A stretch of 64,000 nt of DNA from Flavobacteriales bacterium (GTDB lineage Bacteria; Bacteroidota; Bacteroidia; Flavobacteriales_C; GCA-002722245). The position numbers were made by a program, and so were the translations under genes. The notes beneath the pieces were generated by a model. It ran no database searches and had not been told where the DNA came from. It worked only from the letters and a program-made list of their open reading frames with translations. This document shows positions 1 to 6,940 of this stretch, piece after piece (positions within the stretch are counted from its first letter, which is position 1; each line of letters opens with the position of its first letter). The DNA is taken from positions 1 to 64,000 of the forward strand of contig JAHEZL010000014.1 of NCBI GenBank assembly GCA_023251095.1. The letters are read 5' to 3'.

Positions 1-99
1 TTGACGTTACTTAATAAAACTCCCGTAAATCAACTATTTCAGCACTATCAAGCAAATGAAAAAGGGAAAGAAAATCACAATCAACTGATTCTCTTTTAA
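1..99 (+). CDS. possible 3' end of an upstream gene (partial)
   Basis: Frame 1 is open from the window edge to a TAA at 97-99, giving 32 codons with no recognisable domain and no membrane segment. It could be the tail of a gene lying mostly outside the window, or chance. In some Flavobacteria gldG precedes dnaN, but nothing in this tail identifies it. The remaining stretch up to dnaN (100-235) shows no gene or RNA that I recognise. Confidence 0.25.
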   Translation: MTLLNKTPVNQLFQHYQANEKGKENHNQLILF

Positions 100-235
100 T
101 TATGTTAGGACGCTAGTGCCACAAGGGTTACCCCTACCAATACCTATCGCCCCATAAATCACCAGCTGCCCACCTCTTTGATAACTTGTTAATAATTTGT
201 CTTTTTTTATGACCCATTAAGGCTGGCGAATAAGT

Positions 236-243
236 TATATTTG
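236..243 (+). promoter_or_regulatory. -7 promoter box of dnaN
   Basis: TATATTTG matches the Bacteroidota -7 consensus TAnnTTTG and ends 15 bases before the dnaN ATG. No clear -33 TTTG lies at the usual distance. The in-frame TTG at 241 lies inside this box, which argues for ATG 259 as the true start. A near-match to a DnaA box (TTATCCATA, 251-259) overlaps the start codon; whether it is functional cannot be seen. Confidence 0.5.
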
Positions 244-258
244 CTCAAAATTATCCAT

Positions 259-1380
259 ATGAAATTTATTGTATCAAGTGCCCCATTGCTAAAACAATTA
301 CAACTGATCAGCGGCGTATTAAATTCAAGTAACGCACTACCGATACTGGATAATTTCCTTTTCAACATCAACGAAGGAAACCTTACTATTTCTGCTTCCG
401 ACCTTGAAATCACAATGTCAACGCAGGTTCAAATCGAATCCAAAGAAAAAGGGAAAGTCGCAATTCCGGCGAAACTCCTTATAGATACTTTAAAAACTTT
501 TCCTGATCATCCTTTAACTTTCTCTATCAACAAAGACAATTTTGGCGTGGAGATTCTTTCTGATTACGGAAAATATAAACTGAGCGGATTCAACGGCGAA
601 GAATTTCCTAAAACGCCTGCTATTGAGCAATCTTCAACGGTTGAAATCAATGCTAAAGTTTTATTGAACGCCATCAACAAAACTCTTTTTGCGGCCGGCA
701 ACGATGAATTGCGTCCGGTAATGTCGGGAGTGTTTTGTGAGCTCTCTGCCGAAAACATCACTTTCGTTGCTACCGATGCACACAAATTAGTTCGTTACAG
801 AAGAAATGATTCAAAATCAGATAAAACGGCTTCTTTCATTTTACCTTCAAAACCGCTGACTATCTTAAGAAGTAACTTAGGCGGGAAGGACAGCATGGTG
901 AAAGTGGAATACAACCAATCGAATGCTTTTTTCACTTTCGATAATGTGAATTTGATTTGCCGTTTGATTGAAGGGAAATATCCGAACTACGAAGCGGTAA
1001 TCCCAAAAAAGAACCCGAATATTTTAACCATTGATAGATCTCTTTTCCTGAATTCAGTAAGAAGAGTATCCATCTTTGCCAATAAAACCACACATCAGGT
1101 ACGTTTAAAAATCAACGGAAGTGAATTGAATATTTCTGCCGAAGATTTGGATTTCTCTAACGAAGCCAGCGAAAGACTAACTTGTCAGTACGAAGGCGAC
1201 GCAATGGAAATAGGATTCAACTCCCGCTTCCTAATTGAAATGCTTAACAACATGGACAGCAATAGTATCAACATTGAAATGTCGGCGCCAAACCGTGCCG
1301 GAATCCTTGTTCCTGCTTCAGAAGAAAGAAAACAGGAAGAAGATATTTTGATGTTGGTGATGCCGGTAATGTTGAACTGA
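259..1380 (+). CDS. dnaN: DNA polymerase III sliding clamp (beta subunit)
   Basis: Product of 373 residues, normal for the family, which forms the ring-shaped dimer tethering replicative polymerase to DNA. The N-terminus (MKFIVSSAPLLKQLQLISG) and the run SNALPILDNFLF are typical, as are the central segment with AGNDELRPVMSGVF and TDAHKLVRYRR and the C-terminal VMPVML. ATG 259 is chosen over an upstream in-frame TTG at 241 because the latter sits in the -7 box. The gene stands alone and is followed by a long palindrome before a convergent gene. Confidence 0.97.
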   Translation: MKFIVSSAPLLKQLQLISGVLNSSNALPILDNFLFNINEGNLTISASDLEITMSTQVQIESKEKGKVAIPAKLLIDTLKTFPDHPLTFSINKDNFGVEILSDYGKYKLSGFNGEEFPKTPAIEQSSTVEINAKVLLNAINKTLFAAGNDELRPVMSGVFCELSAENITFVATDAHKLVRYRRNDSKSDKTASFILPSKPLTILRSNLGGKDSMVKVEYNQSNAFFTFDNVNLICRLIEGKYPNYEAVIPKKNPNILTIDRSLFLNSVRRVSIFANKTTHQVRLKINGSELNISAEDLDFSNEASERLTCQYEGDAMEIGFNSRFLIEMLNNMDSNSINIEMSAPNRAGILVPASEERKQEEDILMLVMPVMLN

Positions 1381-1403
1381 TAATTTCTTTTCCTCGCCCT
1401 GTA

Positions 1404-1525
1404 CGTCATTGCGAAATTTTTGTACTCAAAAATGAAGCAACCTCATTGTGAAATGAGGTTGCTTTTTTAGTTACTACCGATAATGAGGTTGCTTCATTTT
1501 TGAGTACAAAAATTTCGCAATGACG
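1404..1525. repeat. long palindromic interspersed repeat, copy 1
   Basis: Two 42-base arms (1404-1445 and 1484-1525) are exact or almost exact reverse complements, starting CGTCATTGCGAAATTTTTG and ending in its complement. Inside, a second hairpin (GCAACCTCAT / ATGAGGTTGC followed by six T, about 1438-1469) looks like a terminator. The element lies between the 3' ends of dnaN and the convergent lipoprotein gene. Related copies are at 39068-39167 and 40415-40554, with worn copies near 48810 and 52464. Confidence 0.85.
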
Positions 1526-1575
1526 CACTGGGGCATGACGCAGAGGGTGATGTAATATTTAGAGAGAGGAGAAAA

Positions 1576-1935
1576 CTACTGCTCAAAAGTCCCCGACACA
1601 GAAATCCTTGGTGGTTTAGAATCAGCATCATAAGAAGTAGCTTCTTTAATCAGCTTGTCGTCAATGTAAATCTTAAGGCTATACTTATGAGAAGTGTCGG
1701 AATCTGATATTCTTAATAGATAATCCAGTTTCTGCCCATACACTTCGTGAGAAACTTCAAAGGGAATATCAATAGTTGGGGAATCAAACTCGATTCCCGG
1801 TCCCATTTTACCGTAAAGATCAGTGGCTTTTGTTGAGTTCCCGGTAATTACATAATGGAAAACATGCCTGTCTTTCGTATTACTTGTACACGAAAACAAT
1901 AACAAGGCTCCTATGGCGAAAAACACTTTTTTCAT
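1576..1935 (-). CDS. small putative lipoprotein
   Basis: 119 residues with a lipoprotein-type signal peptide (MKKVFFAIGALLLFSC, lipobox cysteine at 16), so probably anchored to a membrane facing the periplasm or surface. The rest is polar and beta-rich with no motif that I recognise. It is convergent with dnaN across a palindromic repeat and stands alone. The ATG at 1935 is directly followed by the signal peptide. Function unknown. Confidence 0.7.
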   Translation of the reverse strand: MKKVFFAIGALLLFSCTSNTKDRHVFHYVITGNSTKATDLYGKMGPGIEFDSPTIDIPFEVSHEVYGQKLDYLLRISDSDTSHKYSLKIYIDDKLIKEATSYDADSKPPRISVSGTFEQ

Positions 1936-2025
1936 CTTGTCACTAAAGTAACACTGGATTTATCAGCCGGCAATATTATTTGGGAATTTTTATAACAAGT
2001 CGACAGTTAATTAGTTTTTTAAAAT

Positions 2026-2055
2026 AAAAACAGGCAGCTGTTCACTGCCTGTTTA
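2026..2055 (-). terminator. Rho-independent terminator of the 47-residue gene
   Basis: Hairpin with arms AAACAGGCAG and CTGCCTGTTT around a seven-base loop; read on the minus strand it is followed by a T-rich run. It lies 27 bases beyond the stop codon of the small minus-strand gene at 2083-2226. Confidence 0.75.
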
Positions 2056-2082
2056 AATAAGTAATCATTTTTTCATTAGGCC

Positions 2083-2226
2083 TTACTTGTGCTTAAGTTC
2101 CTCAACGTACTTTTTTTTCACTTGAGCGATTTTCAGGTCTAAAGCTTTGATCTTTCTTAAATCCGGATTGACTTTCATGAATTCCTCCACCTGTTGGCGT
2201 TGGTACTTCTTAATTAATTCTTGCAT
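2083..2226 (-). CDS. small basic protein of 47 residues
   Basis: An ATG at 2226 opens 47 codons ending with TAA at 2083. The product begins MQELIKKYQRQQVEEFM and ends YVEELKHK. It is rich in Lys, Glu and Gln and looks wholly alpha-helical, possibly a short coiled coil. Support for a real gene comes from codon use like the neighbours and the strong terminator just downstream. It is divergent from the dehydrogenase gene at 2312. I do not recognise the family and assign no function. Confidence 0.55.
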   Translation of the reverse strand: MQELIKKYQRQQVEEFMKVNPDLRKIKALDLKIAQVKKKYVEELKHK

Positions 2227-2311
2227 AATTAATCCGTTTTAGATTTGTATAGCTAAGACAATCTTCAAGCCATAAAGTTACAAGGCCCTTAATTTTTTCT
2301 ATTTTAGAGGG

Positions 2312-3199
2312 ATGGAAAACATAACAGTTATAGGCTGCGGCACAATGGGTAATGGGATTGCTCATTGTTTTGCCCAACATGGATATAAAGTATCATTGAT
2401 GGATGTTTCTGCTGAAGCTTTGCAAAAAGCGATGACTACTATTGATAAAAATTTGGATAAACAGGTAAAAAAGGAAACCATTAGCGAGCAACAAAAGTCG
2501 GCTACCCTTCAAAATATCACTACTTACACCAATTTAAAAGAAGCCGTTGCCACTGCCGATTTAGTAGTAGAAGCCGCATCGGAAAACGTTGACATCAAAC
2601 TCAACATCTTTAAAGAACTCGATCAGCTTTGTTTGCCCCACACCATACTGGCCTCCAACACTTCTTCCATCTCCCTCTCTAAAATTGCTGCTGTCACCAA
2701 AAGAGAAGACAAAGTGATAGGCATGCACTTCATGAATCCCGTTCCCCTAATGAAACTGGTGGAAGTCATCAACGGTAAAAAAACTTCCAAAGAAGTAAGC
2801 GATAAAATTGTGGAAATCTCCAAAAAACTGAATAAAATACCCGTGGTAGTGAATGATTTTCCGGGATTCATTGCCAACCGCATTTTAATGCCCATGATCA
2901 ATGAAGCTATTTACTCCTTACACGAAGGTGTTTCGGGTGTGGCAGAAATCGACACCATTATGAAACTGGGCATGGCCCATCCGATGGGACCGCTGCAACT
3001 GGCCGATTTTATTGGGCTGGACGTGTGCCTTTCCATCATTAATGTGTTGCACGAAGGCTTCAATAATCCGAAGTACGCCCCCTGCCCTCTTTTAGTGGAT
3101 ATGGTGAAAGCAAGAAAGCTCGGCGTTAAAAGCGGAGAAGGTTTTTATCAGTATTCGGCAGGAAATAAAGAGCTTGTTGTAGCGAAAGCGTTTCAATAG
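2312..3199 (+). CDS. 3-hydroxybutyryl-CoA dehydrogenase
   Basis: 295 residues, the usual single-unit length. It oxidises (S)-3-hydroxyacyl-CoA to 3-oxoacyl-CoA with NAD(P), in beta-oxidation or butyrate-type metabolism. The N-terminal Rossmann domain has GCGTMG at residues 8-13. The catalytic pair is His139 (GMHFMNPV) and Glu151, with the conserved NTSS segment near 116-119. The C-terminal dimerisation domain has the typical HPMGPLQLADFIGLD and GVKSGEGFYQY. The gene is not in an operon with other fatty-acid genes here; tRNA-Arg follows. Symbols hbd, paaH or mmgB are all used for such proteins, so none is assigned. Confidence 0.93.
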   Translation: MENITVIGCGTMGNGIAHCFAQHGYKVSLMDVSAEALQKAMTTIDKNLDKQVKKETISEQQKSATLQNITTYTNLKEAVATADLVVEAASENVDIKLNIFKELDQLCLPHTILASNTSSISLSKIAAVTKREDKVIGMHFMNPVPLMKLVEVINGKKTSKEVSDKIVEISKKLNKIPVVVNDFPGFIANRILMPMINEAIYSLHEGVSGVAEIDTIMKLGMAHPMGPLQLADFIGLDVCLSIINVLHEGFNNPKYAPCPLLVDMVKARKLGVKSGEGFYQYSAGNKELVVAKAFQ

Positions 3200-3213
3200 T
3201 AAACAAATAGTTA

Positions 3214-3221
3214 TATATTTG
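3214..3221 (+). promoter_or_regulatory. -7 promoter box of tRNA-Arg
   Basis: TATATTTG matches TAnnTTTG and ends 11 bases before the first base of the tRNA. No good -33 TTTG at the usual distance. Confidence 0.5.
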
Positions 3222-3232
3222 CAGCCGTTATT

Positions 3233-3306
3233 GGTCCCGTAGCTTAACTGGATAGAGCATCTGACTACGGATCAGAAGGTTGGGGGTTCGAATCTCTCCG
3301 GGACCA
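3233..3306 (+). tRNA. tRNA-Arg (anticodon ACG)
   Basis: A full cloverleaf can be folded: acceptor GGTCCCG / CGGGACC, D-arm with AACTGGATAGAGC, anticodon stem TCTGA / TCAGA around loop CTACGGA (anticodon ACG, read CGN after A34 to inosine editing), and T-arm GGGGG-TTCGAAT-CTCTC. The discriminator is A at 3306; the following bases (CA) mean the CCA end is not encoded exactly. The 3' end with its flank is repeated 3.5 kb downstream, which marks this tRNA as a probable integration site. Confidence 0.97.
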
Positions 3307-3327
3307 CAAAAATGTAGAAAAGTGTAG
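3304..3327 (+). repeat. direct repeat at the tRNA 3' end, left copy
   Basis: Beginning with the last bases of the tRNA, 24 bases match 6850-6873 at 22 positions, the final 16 being identical (ATGTAGAAAAGTGTAG). This is the arrangement expected of an attachment-site duplication left by an element that integrated at the tRNA 3' end. Weaker relatives of the GTGTAG part occur near 5317 and 5691. Confidence 0.6.
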
Positions 3328-3355
3328 AAAATTAAAGTTTTCTACACTTTTTTTA
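3318..3355 (+). terminator. terminator of tRNA-Arg
   Basis: Hairpin AAAGTGTAGAAAA / TTTTCTACACTTT around a six-base loop, followed by a T run. It begins 12 bases after the tRNA and overlaps the direct repeat at 3304-3327. Confidence 0.8.
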
Positions 3356-3476
3356 TTTTACACTAATGCCAGTTGATACATTTGTAACACAATTTGCCTC
3401 CATTTAAATACATAAAGCTACACCTAGTTCTGACAAATAATATGAATAATAAAAAATGTAAAGATCAGGACTGAGG

Positions 3477-4280
3477 TTAAAACTTCAAATGCCTTTTACT
3501 TTCTCTAAAGACATCATCAAACTTAGGCAAATCATTAATTTGATTCTGTAATTTATTCAACCAATCCTTTCGGAAAGATTGTTCTTTCTTCAATACTTTA
3601 TCAGCAAACTCTTCCGGCTTGTGTCCTTTGTGTTTTGCTTTACCGCTAAATTCAATATCGTGTTCTTTAATTTTCATTCTTTCAACTTCCATTAAATACC
3701 AAAAGTCATATAAATCACGAGGCTCAGTTCTGCCCATCAATGCAGCCATTTTTTCAATTAACACTTCCGACAAGGAATAACATTGCAATGAAAAAGAATC
3801 TTCCGGCACATCGGAATAAACATTGAAAACCTTTCTTTGCACCGGAGAGAATTCCATTTTCTCTCCACGGGTAATATCAACTTTTATATCTCTGCTGCCT
3901 ATGTTCCCTCCCAACGGACCAACATAATTGATGTAAAACTGAGAACTGCCGCTTGCATCGTGAGTATCATCGGCTTTATGACTTAAAGAAATATTCGCTT
4001 CTTCCTTCACCCATTCGTAAACTTCACGCAAATGAGATTTCAGCATTTCATGATCCAGTGATTCATTCAACAAAGTAAAATCAAGATCCTCTGAAAAACG
4101 ATAATTTTCAATATAACATTTCTTTAAAACCGTTCCTCCTTTGAAAACCAAAGCTTTGTTCAATACCTCATGATTGGAAATACCATACAACACCCATGTT
4201 AGAATGTAATCCTTTTCAATTTGCCTATCACTTACTTTATGTTGCGCGGCATATTTGTTTATCTCTTTTGACAAAATCAT
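3477..4280 (-). CDS. AbiEii/AbiGii-family nucleotidyltransferase toxin
   Basis: 267 residues from the ATG at 4280; a TTG two codons earlier is less likely. The family comprises the toxin halves of AbiE-type systems, nucleotidyltransferases that arrest growth, some by modifying tRNAs, and can abort phage infection. The polymerase-beta-like signature is visible: FKGGT at residues 46-50, then Arg61, Ser63, Asp65 and Asp67 (RFSEDLDF), preceded by the conserved KDYILTWVL near 23-31. The antitoxin gene lies immediately upstream with a 2-base gap, so the pair is co-transcribed. It is in the accessory region next to tRNA-Arg. Confidence 0.92.
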   Translation of the reverse strand: MILSKEINKYAAQHKVSDRQIEKDYILTWVLYGISNHEVLNKALVFKGGTVLKKCYIENYRFSEDLDFTLLNESLDHEMLKSHLREVYEWVKEEANISLSHKADDTHDASGSSQFYINYVGPLGGNIGSRDIKVDITRGEKMEFSPVQRKVFNVYSDVPEDSFSLQCYSLSEVLIEKMAALMGRTEPRDLYDFWYLMEVERMKIKEHDIEFSGKAKHKGHKPEEFADKVLKKEQSFRKDWLNKLQNQINDLPKFDDVFRESKRHLKF

Positions 4281-4282
4281 AA

Positions 4283-5110
4283 TCAAGTAAAAATTGGTGA
4301 CAGAATGGATTGTTTATCTATATTTTCCTGGATATTCCAATGAGAAATACTTTTACCCTGCTTAGGATGTGATGGCTCCAACAAGAAATATGAATTTGTT
4401 TTCATTTTTTGAAGTTTAGCAACAATGGAGGATTGAATTTCCAATAATTCTAATAAATAACCCATTCGTTTAGCTACTGCTAAAGAATCAAAATCTTTTA
4501 TGTAATCCAATAATTTTTTGAATTCAATTTGCTCACGGCTTTTGTAAATCGCTTTAGCAATTTCAGTAATACCCCCTGCATACTCAGGCTTAAATAATGC
4601 ATCAACAAAAGTTTTTTCAAGATCGGCACACATTACTTTATTGTGGCTATCTATCCAAGTTTTCTTTGCTCCAAAGAAATGCTTGTCGTTGTGATAAATG
4701 AATTGAAATGATGTATCCCTGATTTTCAACACAGAAGGTTTCATCTGCTTATTTACAACAATTTGTTCTTTCAATGCCGGCTGAGTAATTAGGCTATGAA
4801 CTTGCATTGCCGAATAATAACCGATGTAATATTTTGCATCACCTACTAAGTACTGAGCCAACAAATGCCAATCGGGCATAAATGTGTTTGAATCCTGTTC
4901 GTAAGGAATAATATAATAAACACCTTCCTTCACGCGCATTAACAAACCACGCTTAGTCATGTCACTTAAAAGCTCCAGTAAAGTACTTGAATTAGCATCA
5001 GGAAAGACCTTTTTAGCCTCTTCATTGGAAAAACATAATTTATTTTCATCACCGAAATGCGCCAATAATTGACTTGAACGACTAGAGATATTTTTATATT
5101 TCATATCCAT
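4283..5110 (-). CDS. AbiEi-family antitoxin / transcriptional repressor
   Basis: 275 residues counted from ATG 5110 (MDMKYKNISSRSSQLLAHF); ATG 5104 is equally possible and a GTG at 5161 would add 17 residues that look unlike the family. An N-terminal winged-helix domain (about residues 1-75, with the wing-like RGLLMRVKEGVYYI) is followed by the AbiEi C-terminal domain, including the YYIGYYSAMQVHSL segment. Members bind and repress their own promoter and neutralise the AbiEii toxin. It is first in a two-gene operon with the toxin, spaced by 2 bases. Confidence 0.9.
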   Translation of the reverse strand: MDMKYKNISSRSSQLLAHFGDENKLCFSNEEAKKVFPDANSSTLLELLSDMTKRGLLMRVKEGVYYIIPYEQDSNTFMPDWHLLAQYLVGDAKYYIGYYSAMQVHSLITQPALKEQIVVNKQMKPSVLKIRDTSFQFIYHNDKHFFGAKKTWIDSHNKVMCADLEKTFVDALFKPEYAGGITEIAKAIYKSREQIEFKKLLDYIKDFDSLAVAKRMGYLLELLEIQSSIVAKLQKMKTNSYFLLEPSHPKQGKSISHWNIQENIDKQSILSPIFT

Positions 5111-5391
5111 AAAATCAGCTTTAACCTGATTATAAAGATATGAAATATAAATAAATGGCACAACAAGATAGTTTTTGATAAATTTATTATTACCGTTCGA
5201 GGAATCAAAAGACCTAAAAATTGGGTCTTATCGTTCCGCGAAAGGTAAAAAGAGGAAATTATGTTTTGTGTTTAAATTACTGTTGTTTTTACTCTCAGAA
5301 AACCGAAATACAAAAAGTGTAGGAAAATGAAGGAACATGAAGTTTTTTCAACTTTCCTGAAGTATCTTGAAGTTTATTGACCCATCGCAAT
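5111..5391. other. spacer upstream of the AbiE pair
   Basis: Holds the presumed AbiE promoter region and a degenerate relative of the tRNA-flank repeat (AAAAGTGTAG at 5313-5322, followed by GAAAATGAAG). A TCTTGAAG/TCCTGAAG-type short repetition follows near 5350-5375. No other gene is evident. Confidence 0.4.
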
Positions 5392-5538
5392 ATGAATGAT
5401 ATTACCTTTGAAAACAACAACAAAACGCTCATTGAAATACCCTCTGCAATCTATGGTAATAGGGCTTTACTTAGGTTAACGAGAATATCAATTGACGAAT
5501 ACAAGGTGTTCGAACAAGCGTCGGTGGACTCCACATGA
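5392..5538 (+). CDS. possible 48-residue ORF carrying repeat X copy A
   Basis: ATG 5392 to TGA 5536-5538 encodes MNDITFENNNKTLIEIPSAI followed by YGNRALLRLTRISIDEYKV and FEQASVDST. The second half is conserved in the same frame at the two other repeat copies (near 6516-6596 and 11122-11193), although those lack starts. It may be a real small gene or the 3' remnant of a longer one. The hairpin terminator 4 bases after the stop supports transcription. I do not recognise the family. Confidence 0.35.
   Translation: MNDITFENNNKTLIEIPSAIYGNRALLRLTRISIDEYKVFEQASVDST
5464..5535 (+). repeat. cassette-end repeat X, copy A
   Basis: About 72 bases shared with 6524-6596 and 11122-11193. The first half is diverged. 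The last 36 bases (5500-5535, from TACAAGGTG to GGACTCCACA) differ by one base from copy C. The core contains the 10-base palindrome TGTTCGAACA and is followed by a terminator hairpin, as in the other copies. Confidence 0.85.
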
Positions 5539-5541
5539 GAC

Positions 5542-5575
5542 AAAAAGGCTCCTTTTTTAAGGAGCCTTTTTCTTT
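5542..5575. terminator. hairpin terminator after repeat X copy A
   Basis: AAAAAGGCTCC / GGAGCCTTTTT stem with a TTTTTTAA loop and T run; A and T runs on both sides mean it can work in either direction. The 164 bases from here to the HigA stop hold a faint GTGTAG repeat (5691) and nothing else recognisable. Confidence 0.85.
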
Positions 5576-5739
5576 TCCACACCTCTTATCTCCCTAGCAA
5601 ACCAAGTAATTGATGATTTCAAACTAAGGTGTTCGAGATTTTTTATCTTTTTGACATATTTTCAAGGGAGTCAGAAAAAAAATTAGGAAGGTGTAGGGAA
5701 TTTCAGGTTTGTGCAGATTTTTGCTGTCTCTCTTTTTGT

Positions 5740-6096
5740 TTACGCTGTATGCAAAAATATTTCAGCAGGAAGATGAAAGTAATCTCTTAAGCGTTGTGCC
5801 ATTTTAAGCGTGAGTTCACGTCTTCCCGAAAGGATAGATGAAACATGTCCTTTTGTACCTATGAGGGGTTCAAGATCTTTGTTTTTCATGCCGCGTTCAG
5901 ACATTTTTAGTTTTATTACTTCAATTGGATTTAATTCAGGCAAATGAATGTGTTTGTCCTCATAATCTTTTACCAAAACTAAAAGTAAAGCTAATTCGTC
6001 GGCTTCGGCAGTACCTTCTTCCGCATGAAAAATTGCCATTGTTCTTTTAATGGTTTTTTGATACGCTGCTTCTGTTTTTATTACTTTCCAATTCAT
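5740..6096 (-). CDS. higA: HigA-family antitoxin (XRE-type HTH)
   Basis: 118 residues. The C-terminal half (about 55-112) is a helix-turn-helix of the XRE/Cro type: IEVIKLKMSERGMKNKDLEP, then LIGTKGHVSSILSGRRELTL. The N-terminal half is the helical toxin-binding part. Such antitoxins bind HigB and autorepress the operon. It lies directly after higB on the same strand with one base between, the toxin-first order typical of higBA. The module sits between repeat X copies A and B. Confidence 0.9.
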   Translation of the reverse strand: MNWKVIKTEAAYQKTIKRTMAIFHAEEGTAEADELALLLVLVKDYEDKHIHLPELNPIEVIKLKMSERGMKNKDLEPLIGTKGHVSSILSGRRELTLKMAQRLRDYFHLPAEIFLHTA

Positions 6097-6097
6097 A

Positions 6098-6427
6098 TTA
6101 TTTTGCCTTATAGTTTAAAATCCTGATATCAAATTCAATCGTTTCTACATTTATTTTATCATATTCTTTATGTGTGCCAAACCAAATAATATACGCAGCC
6201 AATTGCTTAAAATTCACAGACACTACTAGTCTGTAATCGTTGCCTTTGATATTGAAAATAACTCTGTTTTTCCCAACTATACTGGCATTTCCATAGGTAG
6301 CTTTCAATTGATTGAAATTTTTAAATTCTTCTTTTAAAAATTCATTGTACCAAGTTAATAGCGGTGTTTGAGCCTGTGGATATTTATCCACATAATATAA
6401 GACCGCTCTTTTAACGATTACATTCAC
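6098..6427 (-). CDS. higB: HigB-family mRNA-interferase toxin
   Basis: 109 residues of the RelE/HigB2 fold; ribosome-dependent cleavage of mRNA is the known activity of the family. The start MNVIVKRAVLYYVDKYPQA matches the family closely and uses a GTG at 6427, as no in-frame ATG is available. Recognisable parts are the GKNRVIFNIKGNDYRLVV strand pair and the C-terminal YIIWFGTHKEYDKI, with the His-x-x-Tyr typical of this branch. First gene of the higBA pair. Confidence 0.9.
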   Translation of the reverse strand: MNVIVKRAVLYYVDKYPQAQTPLLTWYNEFLKEEFKNFNQLKATYGNASIVGKNRVIFNIKGNDYRLVVSVNFKQLAAYIIWFGTHKEYDKINVETIEFDIRILNYKAK

Positions 6428-6523
6428 TATATAAAAATATTAAAAATGTTTTCAAATTGCAAACTATTTGTGATTCTTTTTTCTTTTACAAAGCCACAAC
6501 CCCTATGAATCCCATGGTAACAA

Positions 6524-6596
6524 AGCCTTACTTAAATTCACAAAAGTGTCAATTGATCTATACAAGGTGTTCGAACAAGCATCGGCGGACTCCACA
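6524..6596 (+). repeat. cassette-end repeat X, copy B
   Basis: Second copy. The 36-base core at 6561-6596 differs by one base from copy C (A for G in AAGCATCGG). Upstream, the frame reading GNKALLKFTKVSIDLYKVF is conserved with copy A, but no start codon is available and a stop lies in frame at 6471. Confidence 0.85.
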
Positions 6597-6602
6597 TCCA
6601 AC

Positions 6603-6633
6603 GAAAAAGCCCCTAAAAACAGGGGCTTTTTTC
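6603..6633. terminator. hairpin terminator after repeat X copy B
   Basis: AAAAAGCCCCT / AGGGGCTTTTTT stem with a short A-rich loop and a T run, 7 bases after the repeat core. Sequence unrelated to the stems after copies A and C, but in the same position. Confidence 0.85.
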
Positions 6634-6849
6634 ATACTCAAAAACCTCCTGAATTCATTGTCATTAAAGGAAAGTAGACCAAAGTTAAAAAGCTTCCGGT
6701 CTATTTCATCAGTTTTTCGACGTTCTTTTGTGATTTTGAGGGCTATTTTCAACAAAACCATTGATACCACTAATTATTACGACAAAGGGAAAGGTTCGAC
6801 TCCCTCAGAGATCAAATCTTGCTTTTTTACAGAAAACACAATGAGAACA
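6634..6849. other. non-coding spacer with a tRNA-like scrap
   Basis: No convincing gene. GGTTCGACTCCCTCAGAGATCA (6791-6812 region) resembles the T-loop and 3' end of a tRNA, but its T-stem does not pair and no upstream arms can be found. It may be a relic of an earlier insertion. Confidence 0.3.
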
Positions 6850-6873
6850 CCATAAACATGTAGAAAAGTGTAG
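6850..6873 (+). repeat. direct repeat of the tRNA-Arg 3' flank, right copy
   Basis: 22 of 24 bases match 3304-3327, starting at the position of the tRNA CCA. It is followed by a weak hairpin (TGTAGAAA / TTTCTGCA) and T runs at 6891-6905, so the tRNA terminator seems to have been copied along. Together the copies bracket the AbiE and HigBA modules. Confidence 0.6.
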
Positions 6874-6940
6874 CGAAATGAAGTTTCTGCAGTTTTTTAT
6901 TTTTTACCCAAAGAGGGGGAATAGGGTTTTTATAACCTAA

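Noticed and set aside
241-258. TTG 241 as the dnaN start
   Set aside because: It would lie within the TATATTTG -7 box, and the family begins at MKFIV.
1404-1525. Palindromes as CRISPR or IS ends
   Set aside because: There are no regularly spaced repeats with unique spacers, and no transposase or flanking target duplications were seen.
5500-5535. Repeat X core as the 3' end of a tRNA or tmRNA
   Set aside because: It has GTTCGAAC like a T-loop and ends in CCACA, but five-base stems around it do not pair and no upstream arms exist.
6791-6812. tRNA gene
   Set aside because: Only a T-loop-like GGTTCGACTCC is present; the stem is mismatched and no anticodon or D-arm is visible.
6457-6855. 132-codon plus-strand reading frame
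   Set aside because: It runs through repeat X copy B in a frame different from the conserved one and across its terminator hairpin; the product is low-complexity and has no known domain.
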